Assembly: GCA_965238125.1 (NCBI GenBank)
Contig: OZ250179.1
Span: 5,766,001 to 5,830,000 of the forward strand
Length of the DNA: 64,000 nt
Direction: 5' to 3'
DNA from: UBA6623 sp965238125
Lineage (GTDB): Bacteria; Acidobacteriota; Terriglobia; Bryobacterales; UBA6623
In this document: in pieces, positions 33,624 to 43,426 of the stretch
Layout: each line of letters begins with the position of its first letter
Numbering within the stretch: position 1 is the first letter of the stretch
The notes under the pieces: model-generated
What the model saw: only the letters and a program-made list of their open reading frames with translations
Told to the model about the DNA's origin: nothing
The model's database searches: none
Translations under genes and position numbers: made by a program

Positions 33624-35204
33624 CTAATCGCCCTTCTCCCGGCTCTTGGCGAGCCGGTTGATTTGGGCCGACATTTCAGGAAAGTGCGCGAGGAGCTTCG
33701 AAAAATCCGCTTTGCCCACGGCCAACAGGTCCACCCCGACGAGCGCGCGGACGTCAGCGTTGCGTGGAGCGTCGGAGAGCATGGCCATTTCGCCGAAGTA
33801 ATCTCCCGGCCCGAGCAGGGCAAGCCGCCGGCCGCCGCGCAGAACCTCAACTTCCCCGTTCGTGATGACGTACACGCGGTCCCCGACATCGCCTTCGGCA
33901 AAGATCAGGTCACCCTGCTCGAAGTGCTCGCCGACGATGTTGTCGGATGTCCGCACCTGCAATTGGACGAGGTCGCCGGGAAACAGAAAAGCGGTCGCCC
34001 AGTCTAGGGCCAGGCGTAATTTCCGGTCCCAACCCGGCAGCTTCGACCAATAAATCGTTCGCCACAGCAACCATGCGGGTAGACCCGAAACGCGCATGCC
34101 CAGCACCTCGGCCACCGCCGAATGGTGCCCTAGCGAGCCCAGTTTCCCCAGTCCCCCAAAATTGAATTCCGAGGCGGGAGTACCGCGCAACGCGGCGCGA
34201 ATGTTTTCGGCCACGGTTCGAGCTTCCCGTACCGTATGCTGCGCGGTGGGTGGGGCGAATGAGCCCCCCGGCATGGGGACGGCCGCACAATCGCCCAATG
34301 CCCAGACGCGCCCTTCCGAGCCTTCGAGTTCCAGCCGGTGATTGACCGCAACGCGGCCTTTGGTCTTGTTACAGTCCAACGTTGCCAACACCGGCGCGGC
34401 CGCCGACGGGACGGTGCTGACCAGTGTTCGGGTCGCTATCGACTCGCCGTTGTTGAGGAGGGCGGCGTCGGCGGTGGCGGCGCGAATGCGCGTGTTCAGC
34501 TTCAACTCGACGCCCCGCCCACGCAGCAGCTTTTCCGCATAGGCGGCGAGCTTGGGTGTGATCTCGGGCAAGATGCGGTTCCGCGAATGGACCAAGACAC
34601 AACGGATTTCCTCGGGCCGCAGGGTGGTGAAATCGCGCGTCGCGCGTCGCGCGAAGTCGTTCAACTCCGCCAGTACCTCCACCCTGGAGAACCCGCCTCC
34701 GGCGACCACGAATGTCAAAAGCCTGCGGCGAAACTCCTGATCTTGTTCGTTAGCGGCTTCGCCGAGAGCCTGCAAGACACGGTTCCGAAGCCGCAGCGCG
34801 TCGCCGAGCGTTCGGAAAGGCAAGGCGTGCTCGGCCAAACCCGTCATGCCGGAGAAGTTCGTAACGCCGCCCGGGGCCAGCACGAGATAGGCGTAGTGGA
34901 GATCGAGGCCCTTGGGGCGCATGCCGGGCGCGAGCGAGACCACGCGGCGCGCAAGGTCGATTCCCTCGACGTCGCGCACGAAAAGCTTCGTGCGCGGGCA
35001 TAGCCGCCGAATCGGCGAAACCGTGTCGAGCAGCCCGATCGACCCCGAGATGACCTCCGGCAGCAGCGGCTGGAAAACGAAATAGTTTTCGCGGTTGACC
35101 AGACGGATCTCGGCTTCGTCGGCCCGGAGCAATTTCTCGAGAAAGCGCGCCGCGTAAACCCCGCCGAATCCTCCACCGACAATGACGATTCGTTTGGCGG
35201 GCAT
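33624..35204 (-). CDS. NDH-2-type NADH dehydrogenase fused to a cNMP-binding domain
   Basis: The ATG at 35204 starts RIVIVGGGFGGVYAARFLEK, an FAD-binding fold, and a second dinucleotide fold appears as VVAGGGFSRVEVLAEL near residue ~170. WALGDCAAVPMPGG is the C-terminal FAD motif and QHTVREA the quinone-site-like region. These are type-II NADH:quinone oxidoreductase features, giving non-pumping NADH oxidation. The last ~120 residues form an unrelated cyclic-nucleotide-binding domain (FAEGDVGDRVYVITNGEVEV, then GPGDYFGEMAMLSDAPRNAD) with the phosphate-binding Glu and Arg retained. A membrane-anchoring helix may lie between. Regulation of respiration by a nucleotide is suggested but unproven. 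Confidence 0.92.
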   Translation of the reverse strand: MPAKRIVIVGGGFGGVYAARFLEKLLRADEAEIRLVNRENYFVFQPLLPEVISGSIGLLDTVSPIRRLCPRTKLFVRDVEGIDLARRVVSLAPGMRPKGLDLHYAYLVLAPGGVTNFSGMTGLAEHALPFRTLGDALRLRNRVLQALGEAANEQDQEFRRRLLTFVVAGGGFSRVEVLAELNDFARRATRDFTTLRPEEIRCVLVHSRNRILPEITPKLAAYAEKLLRGRGVELKLNTRIRAATADAALLNNGESIATRTLVSTVPSAAAPVLATLDCNKTKGRVAVNHRLELEGSEGRVWALGDCAAVPMPGGSFAPPTAQHTVREARTVAENIRAALRGTPASEFNFGGLGKLGSLGHHSAVAEVLGMRVSGLPAWLLWRTIYWSKLPGWDRKLRLALDWATAFLFPGDLVQLQVRTSDNIVGEHFEQGDLIFAEGDVGDRVYVITNGEVEVLRGGRRLALLGPGDYFGEMAMLSDAPRNADVRALVGVDLLAVGKADFSKLLAHFPEMSAQINRLAKSREKGD

Positions 35205-35739
35205 CAGAGAACAAGTTAGGCGTGCTGTTGCCGCGCTTCGATCCGCGAGCGCCCGCAATTCCCAGGCCCCGGGGCGCTCGACCGGCAACTGTCCTACAGT
35301 TTCCTCCACACAGCGGTTGAGGGCAACCGAGATGATCCGGCGCCCGGTATTTCAGCCCGGCATGGCGCCAAAATTTTCGCCTGGAAGGTAATACACCTCG
35401 CTCGGGATTCGGACGTATGACCCACCGACGAGCCGTGATCGTCAGATTGGTGGGGCCCGCGCAGAGGTCGTAAGTGGTTGGTCCTTAGTTTTAGGCGGCC
35501 CCCGTTGTCCGCGGGGATAAGCATGGCAGGGGCGGCACGCGGGCCACAAAACCCTTTAAAGAAAGCCTGAAATCGACCATCACCTCCCCGGCGCCTCGTT
35601 GGCGCTATCGGGTTTTGCCCGGTCTGTCGTGAATCGGAAATGCTTGGACGGCGGCCATTTCTTACGGGGCTCTAGGCCCCACCCCCTAGACAAGATAAGT
35701 ACCGAGGTCCTATTCCTTCCGTTGCGAGGAGTTGACAAC
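35205..35739. other. Intergenic region without a recognised gene
   Basis: The region between the NDH-2 gene and the 35740 gene has one CCCCCGTTGTCCGCGGGGAT stretch that resembles a lone type I-E CRISPR repeat but is not repeated. GTTGCGAGGAG shortly before 35740 is the probable ribosome site of the next gene. No tRNA or promoter pair is clear. Confidence 0.5.
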
Positions 35740-36075
35740 ATGAAACACAGAGACGGGGAACAAACTATGCTGCTCACGAAGACGCTATCCGCACGGCACG
35801 AACCTCTGGACCCGTCATTGCAACGACTCGCCGGCGCCGTTCTCATTCAGGCGTTGGAGGACCTCACTCGCGGCCCCAAACGCTCGTGGGAAGAGGCCTT
35901 GCAGTGGATGCTGGGCCACACCAAGGACGGGTTCAATTTCGAGTTGTGTTGCAACTTGCTGGGACGCGAGCCCAACGACGTGTTGCGGCGCGTACAACGT
36001 TTCTTCTTCATTCCCACCGGTACGACGACTTCGCACGGCTCTTACGCCGAGTCCTTCTCCTACTTCGTGAGGTAG
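35740..36075 (+). CDS. Small hypothetical protein, 111 aa
   Basis: The ATG at 35740 is preceded by GCGAGGAG; a second ATG at 35767 (MLLTKT) is also possible. The product has no signal peptide. It is helical at first (LAGAVLIQALEDLTRGPKRS) and then shows WMLGHTKDGFNFELCCNLLG with two adjacent Cys and RRVQRFFFIP. I do not recognise the family. It lies alone between two noncoding stretches. Confidence 0.6.
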   Translation: MKHRDGEQTMLLTKTLSARHEPLDPSLQRLAGAVLIQALEDLTRGPKRSWEEALQWMLGHTKDGFNFELCCNLLGREPNDVLRRVQRFFFIPTGTTTSHGSYAESFSYFVR

Positions 36076-36152
36076 CGCGTTTCTCGCGCAGCGATTCGAC
36101 AAACGGCTCGCGACGGATCAGCCTGGTGGCTCCGCTTGCGCTCGTTACGCGC

Positions 36153-37130
36153 TTACTTGCCCAACGGGGGGTCAAGAGCCGACGCCTTACGTTGTCCTGG
36201 GTGGTCTTGTTCTGTCGCGGCCGCGAGTTTGCGGGATGTTCCGGTCGCTAACCAAATGCCGATGAAAACGGCGACGGCGCCGAAGATCAGCCCAGACGTC
36301 ACGGTTTCTCCCATCATCGCCGCGCTCAGAGCCACGCCGAAAAGCGGAACAGCGAAGTTGAAGAACGTCAGCGGCCCCGGAGCGTGGCGCCGCAGCAGGT
36401 GGGCCCAGATCGTAAACCCCAATCCGCCCACGATGACGCCCTGGTAGAGAACCGCCGAGAGCGCTTTCCAGTCCATTGCCTCGCGCGGGGACGACACGTC
36501 CCATAATGCGGCGGCAAGGAACAACGGCAGCGAAAAGATCATCTGCCAGAAGGCGGTCTTTTCGGGTTCGATTCGCTGAACCACGCGTTGCGTGTAAATC
36601 GTTCGCACCGCGACGAGGACGCTCGATAGCAGCAACAAGAGGTTGCCCAACAGCGGAGCCGGGGCCAAGCGAGCCTCGGGACGCCCGAGAAAGACCACGC
36701 AAACCCCGGCGAACGCAATCGCCAGCCCCAGAAGACGGCGTTGCGAAAGGCGGTCTCCGGGGACGACGAAATGCGCGAAGAAGTTGGCGAAGACGGGGTT
36801 GCTGTTCATCAAAACGGTGGCGTAGGCGGGGGAAGTGAAATCGGCGCCGTAGTGCATCAGGCCGATTTGGGCGACGAAGAGCAAACCAAGGCTCGCCAAC
36901 GCCCGCCTTTCCCCCGGCCGGGTTCGCAGCCGAATGCCGCGCAGTCCCGACCAGCACCCGACCGCCGCCGCGCCGATTGCCATTCTGCCCAAGGCGGTCC
37001 AAAAGGGGGCCAAGGCCGTCAAGGCGAACTTCAACGCCACTTGATTGCCGCCGCGAATGATAGTGACCACGAGGGCGAGCAGAGCCGACTTACGTCCGAT
37101 CGGGCGAATTGTGAAGGCGTCGCTCATCAT
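36153..37130 (-). CDS. EamA-family (DMT) transporter, paralogue 1
   Basis: The 325-aa protein has ten predicted membrane helices arranged as two EamA repeats: the first with IRGGNQVALKFALTALAPFW and the second with LAVLYQGVIVGGLGFTIWA-type sequence. DMT transporters export amino acids, nucleotides or other metabolites, and the substrate is not readable. It is the last of three tandem paralogues on this strand (37193-38164 and 38161-39171 upstream), all sharing GN(Q/V/I)VA(L/I)KL near helix 1. Confidence 0.9.
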   Translation of the reverse strand: MMSDAFTIRPIGRKSALLALVVTIIRGGNQVALKFALTALAPFWTALGRMAIGAAAVGCWSGLRGIRLRTRPGERRALASLGLLFVAQIGLMHYGADFTSPAYATVLMNSNPVFANFFAHFVVPGDRLSQRRLLGLAIAFAGVCVVFLGRPEARLAPAPLLGNLLLLLSSVLVAVRTIYTQRVVQRIEPEKTAFWQMIFSLPLFLAAALWDVSSPREAMDWKALSAVLYQGVIVGGLGFTIWAHLLRRHAPGPLTFFNFAVPLFGVALSAAMMGETVTSGLIFGAVAVFIGIWLATGTSRKLAAATEQDHPGQRKASALDPPLGK

Positions 37131-37192
37131 TCATCGCGTCGACGGACATGACGTCGACAGGCATGAGGTCGACCGGCGCACCGGGCCGTCGT

Positions 37193-38164
37193 TCAGACCG
37201 CCGGTTTGGCCGGGGCCGAGGGCTGTTTTGCTCTCCAGCGGGCTTCCAGCTTCGGCTGCAAGGTGACGATCAAAATTCCCATGGCTACGCCGCCGACGCC
37301 GATCATCAGCGCCGGCGGGATGGCTTCTGAAAAGGCCCAGGCACTCGCAAGAACTCCAAAGATCGGCGTCGGGAATGCATAGACCGACAAAGCCCCGGCC
37401 GGGGTGCGCCGCAACAGCCGCGCCCAAACGATAAACAGGAACCCGGCCACGACGAAGCCCTGATAAAACAGCGCCAGCAGCGGCTTCCAGTCCAGCGGAC
37501 CGGTCAACGCCGGCTCGAGCAACCAAGCGGCCGGCCCGAAGATCGGCACGGCAAACAGCGTCTGCCAGAAAATCGTGCGCGCCGGATCGGTTCGCCGTAC
37601 CAGGTGCTGCGTGTAGACCATGCGCACGGCAAACGACAGAGCGGTGACAATGGAGATCACGTTGCCCAGCACGGGCCTTGACGCCAACCGGGCGTCGGGC
37701 TCGCCGAGGAAAGCCACGCAAATGCCGGCGAAAGCCACCGTCAGCCCCAGGACCCGTAGTGGGGTTATGCGATCGTCAGGAGCGAAGAAGTGCGCCACGA
37801 CGTTCGTAAAGATCGGGTGGCTGTTCATCAGCACCACGGCGTATGCGGCCGAGGTGAAGTAGGTCCCGAAGTTCAGCAAAGTGATTTGGACCACGAAAAT
37901 CGCGCCTAGACCAGCCAGTCTCGGCCATTCCCCAGGGCCCGGCATTACCGTCCCCCCCTGCACGCGCACCCAACCGTAGAGCACCGGTAAACCGGCGAGC
38001 ATGCGCCAAAAGGCGTTCCACAGAGGCGGAAACGTGCCCAGGCTGAGCTTGAGCGCGACGACGTTGCCGCCCCAAAACGCCGATAGCCCGAAAGCGGCCA
38101 GCGCGACCTTCCAGTCAACGCCGTTTGACTCAGGTTGCGGGGACGCAACGGGCTGCGCGCTCAT
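37193..38164 (-). CDS. EamA-family (DMT) transporter, paralogue 2
   Basis: The ATG at 38164 overlaps the stop of paralogue 3 (ATGA), showing translational coupling. The 323-aa product has ten membrane helices and the double EamA repeat (AFWGGNVVALKLSLGTFPPL; FYQGFVVAGFLFIVWARLL). A longer open frame continues upstream antisense-like in another frame and is not part of the gene. Similarity to the neighbours is high along the whole length, including LMN(S/A)(N/H)PIF in helix 4, so they arose by local duplication. Confidence 0.9.
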   Translation of the reverse strand: MSAQPVASPQPESNGVDWKVALAAFGLSAFWGGNVVALKLSLGTFPPLWNAFWRMLAGLPVLYGWVRVQGGTVMPGPGEWPRLAGLGAIFVVQITLLNFGTYFTSAAYAVVLMNSHPIFTNVVAHFFAPDDRITPLRVLGLTVAFAGICVAFLGEPDARLASRPVLGNVISIVTALSFAVRMVYTQHLVRRTDPARTIFWQTLFAVPIFGPAAWLLEPALTGPLDWKPLLALFYQGFVVAGFLFIVWARLLRRTPAGALSVYAFPTPIFGVLASAWAFSEAIPPALMIGVGGVAMGILIVTLQPKLEARWRAKQPSAPAKPAV

Positions 38165-39096
38165 CGCGCGGCCTCCCGCTCCGGCTCGGTCGCCGGGGCG
38201 GGCAACGAGTAGCCCGTGCGGGTGACCAACAAGATGCCCGCCGTGACCGCCGCCAATCCGATCCAAAGCCGCGGCGTGATAGCTTCCCCGAAAAGCAGGC
38301 CGCTGAAAAGGACGCCGAAGATCGGAGACACAAACCCGAACATGGACAGCTGCCCCGGGCTGTGACGCTTGAGCAGCATGGTCCAGCCGACGAAACAAAG
38401 CCCGGCGACAACCACGCCCTGGTACAGCACCGCCAGCAACGGCCCCGCCGGAATCGAGTCGCCCAACAAAGGGGGCTCCAACAACCAAGCCGCCGTCAAG
38501 AATACGGGCAACGAGAAAATCGTCTGCCACAGCACGGTGCGGATCGGCTCGATCGATTGCACCAGCCGATTCGTGTAGACCAACCGCACGCCCAGCAGAA
38601 AGGACGTGAAGATGATCAGCAGATTCCCGGCCATCGGACGCTCGGCGAGCACGGCTTCGGGGCTGCCGAGGAAGACCACGCAGATCCCGCCGAAAGCCGC
38701 CGCCAGCCCAATCACACGACGCGGCGAGAGGCGGTCTTCGGGCACGAAGAAATGGGCCAGCAGATTCGCGAAGATTGGATTGGCGTTGAGCAGGACGATG
38801 CCGTAGGCCGGCGAGGTCCAATCGACGCCGACGTTCAAGACGGCGATTTGCACCGTAAACACAAGAGCCAAGATGCCCAGCGGTCTGATTTCGTCTCGCT
38901 CGGGCAGCAGCGGCAAACCGCGCCAACAGGCCCACAGCCCCACCGCCGCCGCCGAAATCAGAAAACGCCAGAAGGCGCTCCAGAAAGGCGGAAAGGCGAC
39001 CAACCCGAGCTTGATGGCGACGATATTGCCGCCCCAAAGAATCGACAGCCCGAGCGCCGCCGACGCGCTCGCCAAGCCGATGGGCCTCGCGCTCAC
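38161..39096 (-). CDS. EamA-family (DMT) transporter, paralogue 3
   Basis: I start at the GTG at 39096 (VSARPIGLAS), which lines up with the MSAQPVAS start of paralogue 2; an in-frame TTG at 39171 would add 25 basic residues. The ~311-aa product has ten helices in two EamA repeats (LSILWGGNIVAIKLGLVAFP; LYQGVVVAGLCFVGWTMLL). It is the first gene of the tandem triplet. The triplet may be a substrate-diversified export set. Confidence 0.88.
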   Translation of the reverse strand: MSARPIGLASASAALGLSILWGGNIVAIKLGLVAFPPFWSAFWRFLISAAAVGLWACWRGLPLLPERDEIRPLGILALVFTVQIAVLNVGVDWTSPAYGIVLLNANPIFANLLAHFFVPEDRLSPRRVIGLAAAFGGICVVFLGSPEAVLAERPMAGNLLIIFTSFLLGVRLVYTNRLVQSIEPIRTVLWQTIFSLPVFLTAAWLLEPPLLGDSIPAGPLLAVLYQGVVVAGLCFVGWTMLLKRHSPGQLSMFGFVSPIFGVLFSGLLFGEAITPRLWIGLAAVTAGILLVTRTGYSLPAPATEPEREAAR

Positions 39097-39249
39097 CGAT
39101 CGGCCTGCTTCCCGGCCGCCCCACGACTTTCGCTCTTTATTGACGCCTGGTGCACAGTTTTCGCTCTTCAACCGCTCACCGGTGAGACAGTTCCCCGGTG
39201 CGAAACTCGGGACTCCTCCCGGCGGCGCGTTCGACGACCCGCCGCCCGG

Positions 39250-42189
39250 CTATTCCCGCAGCGCGTCGCGCAAGATTTCGACCACGTGTTTGGGACGGCG
39301 GCCGGTAAAGTGCCCGATCTGCTGACGACAAGAAACGCCGCTGACCGCGATTTCCGTCTCCGGGCCGGCCGCTTCGACGGCGGGGAACAGCCGCTGACCG
39401 CCGATTTTTTTGGAGAGATCGTAATGCTCGGCTTCGAAACCAAATGACCCGGCCATGCCGCAGCATCCCGAGTCGACTTCCGACACATTGAGATCAGGCG
39501 CCAAGCGCATGGCCTTTACGCTCGGCGCGCTGCCGATGTGCGCCTTTTGATGGCAGTGCCCGTGGAAGAGAACGTTGAGAACCTCCCGCGCCTCGTCTTC
39601 AGCACGTTTGGGGAAGGGAAGATCCAACTCTCCTTGTTCACTCTTCTCCACCAGAAACTCGTCCACCATGCGGCACTTCGCGGCGACCTGTTCGACCTCG
39701 GGTCCGGAAACCAAATCGGCATATTCGTCCCGAAAGGTCAGCAGGCAGCTCGGCTCGCAGCCCAGGATGGGAATCCCCTCGGCGGCATAGGGCTTCAGAG
39801 CTTGCACGTTCGCCTCGGCAAGCCGGCGGGCGTCTTCGAGCAAGCCCTTGGAAATCATCGGCCGGCCGCAGCATTGCTTTTCGGCCAAGATGACTTCGAA
39901 CCCGGCCTTCTCGAGCACCTCCGCCGCCGCGCGCCCGACTTCGGGGTAGTTGTAGTTCATGAAGCAGTCGTCGAACAGCACGACTGGCCCGCCGGCGCCT
40001 TTCGCCCCGCGAGGCCTGCGTTGGAACCAGTCGCGAAAAGTCTCTGCGGCGAAGGGCGGCATCTGCCGTCTGCGGTCAATGCCGGCGACACGCTCGAGCA
40101 GCCATTTCACCGGCCCCAGCCGCATCGTCAGGTTCGCTAGGGGCGCGAAACGGCTGCCCCAGCGGTTAAGCGTCTCGACGTGAGCGAAGAGTTTCGCCCG
40201 CAACGGCGTGCCGTGCTTTTCGTAATAGTGCGCCAGAAATTCGTACTTGATCTTCGCCAGATCGACGTTCGACGGACACTCGCGCTTGCAGCCCTTGCAC
40301 TCCAGACACAAGTCGAGCACGTCGTACATGCGCCGCGAGGTCAGCTCCTCGGGCGGCAAATCTCCCGACAGCGCCGCCCGCAACGCATTCGCCCGGCCCC
40401 GCGTTGAATGCTCCTCTTCGAGCGTGGCGTGATAAGACGGACACATCGTCCCCGCGTCGCGCTTGCGGCAAACGCCCATGCCGTTGCACATCTCGACGGC
40501 CCGGGCAAAACCGCCTTCGTTCGAAAAATCGAGGTGCGTCTTGATTTGGACCGTCTGATAGTCGGCCCCCCAGCGCAGGTTTTCGGTGACCTCGGGGGCA
40601 TCGACGACCTTGCTGGGGTTCATGAGATTATGCGGATCGAAAATACGCTTCGCCTCGACGAAAGCCTCATAGATCTCCGGCCCGAACAGCACCTGATTGA
40701 ACTTGCCCCGCGCGATGCCGTCGCCGTGCTCCCCGCTCATCGAGCCGCCGAATTCCATGACCAGGCGGCAAACCTCATTGCCGATTTCGCGCATCTTGCG
40801 GACTTCGGAAGCCTGTTTCAAGTCGATCGCCGGCCGAATATGAACACAGCCCACCGAAGCATGCCCGTAGTAGCCCCCGTGCGCGTCGTGGCTTTTGAGA
40901 ATCTCGCCAAATCCCTGGAGAAAAGCCGGCAGGCGCTCGACCGGCACGGCCGGGTCCTCGACAAAGGCAATCGGTTTCTTGTCGCCCTTCACGCCCATCA
41001 GCAAGCCCAGCGCCTGTTTGCGGATTTGCCAAATCGATTGCTGCTCGGCCGGGTCGGTGACGGCGATGGAGCCGGAACCGATTTGCCGGCGCTCGAGATG
41101 GGCTCGCAGCCGCTCGATCTTCGAACGAATCTCCGGCTCGTTTTCGCCTTGGAACTCCACCACCATAACCACTGCGGCGTCGGGATCGAGGAAGTCCAAC
41201 CGGCCCGCGAAATCGGGCGAGTTGCGCGCCTGGTTGAGGATAAAGTCGTCCATCAACTCGACGGCCGCCGGTTGGTGCTCGAGGATTTCTTGGGAAGGCT
41301 CGACCGATGCCGGCAGCGAACGAAACTGAACGACCAAGATGCCTTTGCTCTTCGGCAAGGGAACGATCCGAACCTTGGCTTCACTCACCACGGCCAAGGT
41401 TCCTTCGCTGCCCACCACCATCCGCGCCAAATTGAAGGGACCCGGCGGACTCGAATATCCGGCGCCGAAATCGCCACCGGGGTTTGCGACCAGTTCGTCT
41501 AAGTTGTAACCGCTCACGCGCCGCATGAGCTTGGGGAAGCGCTCGAGAATCTCGTCGCGGTGCCTTTCGCCAAGGGCGAGCAAGTCGCGGTAAAGGCGGT
41601 TTTCAAGCGCGTCGCCGCGGGAGCGAGCTTCCAAAGCGCCGTTTTCAGCCGGGTTGAGCACGGCCTCCGAGCCGTCGGAAAGCATGACCTTCAGCTCGAG
41701 CACATGGTCGATCGTCTTGCCGTGGATGATCGAGTGCGAACCGGCCGAGTTGTTGCCGATCATCCCGCCGATCGTCGCCCGACTGCTCGATGACGTATCG
41801 GGGCCGAAGGCGAAACCAAGCGGCCGTAAGTAGTTATTCAACTGGTCTTGCACGACGCCGGGCTGGACGCGCACCCACTGTTCCTCGGTATTGCACTCGA
41901 GGATGTTGTGCATGTACTTCGCGAAATCGATCTGCACGGCGTGGCCGACGGTTTGGCCCGAGAGGCTCGTGCCGCCGCCGCGCGCGAGGATTGGGGCGCG
42001 GTTGCGGGCGGCGACGCCGGCGAGCGCGGCGACATCATCGGCGTGGCGCGGGATGACGACGCCGATCGGCTCCATTTGCCACACGCTTGCGTCGGTGCTG
42101 TAGAGAACCTTCGAATAGCGGTCGAAGCGAACCTCTCCCTCGACTTCCTTGCGGAACTGCTCGGCCAAGTCGGGAGGGTAATTCTTCAT
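39250..42189 (-). CDS. FAD-linked and Fe-S oxidoreductase (GlcD-GlcF fusion)
   Basis: The 979-aa protein joins three parts. Residues ~30-480 are an FAD-binding PCMH oxidase like GlcD/LldE (ARGGGTSLSGQTVGHA; GEHGDGIARGKFNQVLFG). Residues ~560-680 hold ferredoxin-like clusters (CNGMGVCRKRDAGTMCPSY and CLECKGCKRECPSNVD). The C-terminal ~300 residues are two CCG domains (CCGRPMISKGLL; DSGCCGMAGSFG) as in GlcF and heterodisulfide-reductase-like subunits. Such YdiJ-type fusions oxidise 2-hydroxy acids (lactate, glycolate, 2-hydroxyglutarate) and pass electrons to quinone. Substrate unknown. Monocistronic. Confidence 0.92.
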   Translation of the reverse strand: MKNYPPDLAEQFRKEVEGEVRFDRYSKVLYSTDASVWQMEPIGVVIPRHADDVAALAGVAARNRAPILARGGGTSLSGQTVGHAVQIDFAKYMHNILECNTEEQWVRVQPGVVQDQLNNYLRPLGFAFGPDTSSSSRATIGGMIGNNSAGSHSIIHGKTIDHVLELKVMLSDGSEAVLNPAENGALEARSRGDALENRLYRDLLALGERHRDEILERFPKLMRRVSGYNLDELVANPGGDFGAGYSSPPGPFNLARMVVGSEGTLAVVSEAKVRIVPLPKSKGILVVQFRSLPASVEPSQEILEHQPAAVELMDDFILNQARNSPDFAGRLDFLDPDAAVVMVVEFQGENEPEIRSKIERLRAHLERRQIGSGSIAVTDPAEQQSIWQIRKQALGLLMGVKGDKKPIAFVEDPAVPVERLPAFLQGFGEILKSHDAHGGYYGHASVGCVHIRPAIDLKQASEVRKMREIGNEVCRLVMEFGGSMSGEHGDGIARGKFNQVLFGPEIYEAFVEAKRIFDPHNLMNPSKVVDAPEVTENLRWGADYQTVQIKTHLDFSNEGGFARAVEMCNGMGVCRKRDAGTMCPSYHATLEEEHSTRGRANALRAALSGDLPPEELTSRRMYDVLDLCLECKGCKRECPSNVDLAKIKYEFLAHYYEKHGTPLRAKLFAHVETLNRWGSRFAPLANLTMRLGPVKWLLERVAGIDRRRQMPPFAAETFRDWFQRRPRGAKGAGGPVVLFDDCFMNYNYPEVGRAAAEVLEKAGFEVILAEKQCCGRPMISKGLLEDARRLAEANVQALKPYAAEGIPILGCEPSCLLTFRDEYADLVSGPEVEQVAAKCRMVDEFLVEKSEQGELDLPFPKRAEDEAREVLNVLFHGHCHQKAHIGSAPSVKAMRLAPDLNVSEVDSGCCGMAGSFGFEAEHYDLSKKIGGQRLFPAVEAAGPETEIAVSGVSCRQQIGHFTGRRPKHVVEILRDALRE

Positions 42190-42916
42190 CGCAGGAAAGG
42201 GGCAATCCCGTCCGGCCCTCGCCCCCGAGACGGTTCACGATTGTCCGCCGGGGGGAGTCCGCCGCCTCTTGGCTCTCTGCGAAAGTGCGGGAAACGACCG
42301 GGGTTCGTCGAGGGCAAAAAACCGGCGCCGAAGATGGAGCAGCGCCGGGAAGAAACCGACCCGCCGGATACTCAGTTTACAACAACGTAAGCGCTACGGG
42401 ACGCTGGAGGGGTGGGCGTTGCGCACACTTTCGGCGTCACTGTGGTGGTGGTCTCGGAGACATATCCGGCTTCCACGCCTGAAGGCCGCTTTAACCTGCC
42501 GGGTTCCAGTCCTCGGCGTTTTGCACGTGCCGGCATGCAGCTTGCGCGCCCAGACGGTCGTCGCGCCGGCCTCGCAATCAGCGCAACTTCACCATCGCTA
42601 TCCACTTTCACCGCAGCGGTCTCGATCCGGCCCCCTGAGCCGGTCAAAACCCGGAAGAGCCAAAACCGAATGCTTTGGGTCTTTGTACCTTTTCGTAGAA
42701 CATGTTACTTTAGGACTTCGAGAACCACAAGGCCGTGAACGGGTGCGGACGATCGATACACTCCCACGGCAAAATCACATCCTCATTAGATGACCGGAAG
42801 AAATCAATCAAAAACATGAGGAGGTTATTTCTCGGTGCCGTTGTCAACAGGATGACGACAGAGGACCCCACAATCCGCCAAATCGTGGATGACAGCTCCT
42901 GCAATCACCCCAGCGA
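42190..42916. other. Region upstream of the complex I operon
   Basis: This 727-base gap should contain the operon promoter; no convincing -35/-10 pair is visible. ATGAGGAGGTTATTTCTC at 42816 contains a strong ribosome site. A 34-codon frame from 42817 (and its internal start at 42852) ends in TGA overlapping the nuoJ ATG, so it might be a coupled leader ORF, but I do not claim it is a gene. A GGAGGGG-free stretch elsewhere has nothing of note. Confidence 0.45.
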
Positions 42917-43426
42917 ATGACCCTGGTTACCGCAACCTTCTACTACATGGCAGCCGCCGGCATCGTGAGCGCGCTTTTGGCCGTGACGCGGAGGAACCCC
43001 GTTCACAGCATGCTCTGGGTGTTGGCGCTCTTCATGCACGTGGCAGGCATTTTCCTGTTGCTGGCCGCGGAGTTCCTGGCCGCGGTCCAGGTCATCGTGT
43101 ACGCGGGGGCCATCTTGATCTTCTACCTCTTTGTGGTGATGCTGCTCGACCTGCCGGACGAGGAGGCACGGCCGCGGTTCGGCAAACATTGGCCCCTCGC
43201 CGCCGCCGTGGGGCTCTCTTTCGTGGCGCTGCCTTGGCTCGCCCAAGTCGAGACGCTCGGTCCCACCCGCATGGCGGACGGGGGGCCGCCTATGGGAAGC
43301 CTTGCCGAGGTAGGCAAGGCGCTCTTCGGTCCCTTCGCGCTGCCTTTCGAGATAGCCTCCCTCCTGCTCCTGGCCGCCATCGTGGGGGCCGTCGTCCTCG
43401 CCAGGAGGAGACCAGTCCAGTCATGA
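42917..43426 (+). CDS. nuoJ: NADH-quinone oxidoreductase subunit J
   Basis: NuoJ is a membrane-arm subunit of complex I near the junction with the proton pumps. The 169-aa product has about five helices, with the conserved RRNPVHSMLWVLALFMHVAG early in the protein and AVQVIVYAGAILIFYLFVVM in helix 3, where the Tyr-Ala-Gly-Ala stretch and pi-bulge-like motif are family marks. It is the first gene of this operon and overlaps nuoK by four bases (ATGA). Confidence 0.95.
   Translation: MTLVTATFYYMAAAGIVSALLAVTRRNPVHSMLWVLALFMHVAGIFLLLAAEFLAAVQVIVYAGAILIFYLFVVMLLDLPDEEARPRFGKHWPLAAAVGLSFVALPWLAQVETLGPTRMADGGPPMGSLAEVGKALFGPFALPFEIASLLLLAAIVGAVVLARRRPVQS

Noticed and set aside
35470..35530. CCCCCGTTGTCCGCGGGGAT stretch resembling a type I-E CRISPR repeat
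   Set aside because: It occurs once only, with no spacers, second repeat or cas genes in the window.
37193..39124. 643-codon minus-strand open frame spanning two EamA genes
   Set aside because: Only its last half (after an MSAQPVAS start at 38164) is an EamA protein; the first half is an out-of-frame read through the neighbouring paralogue.
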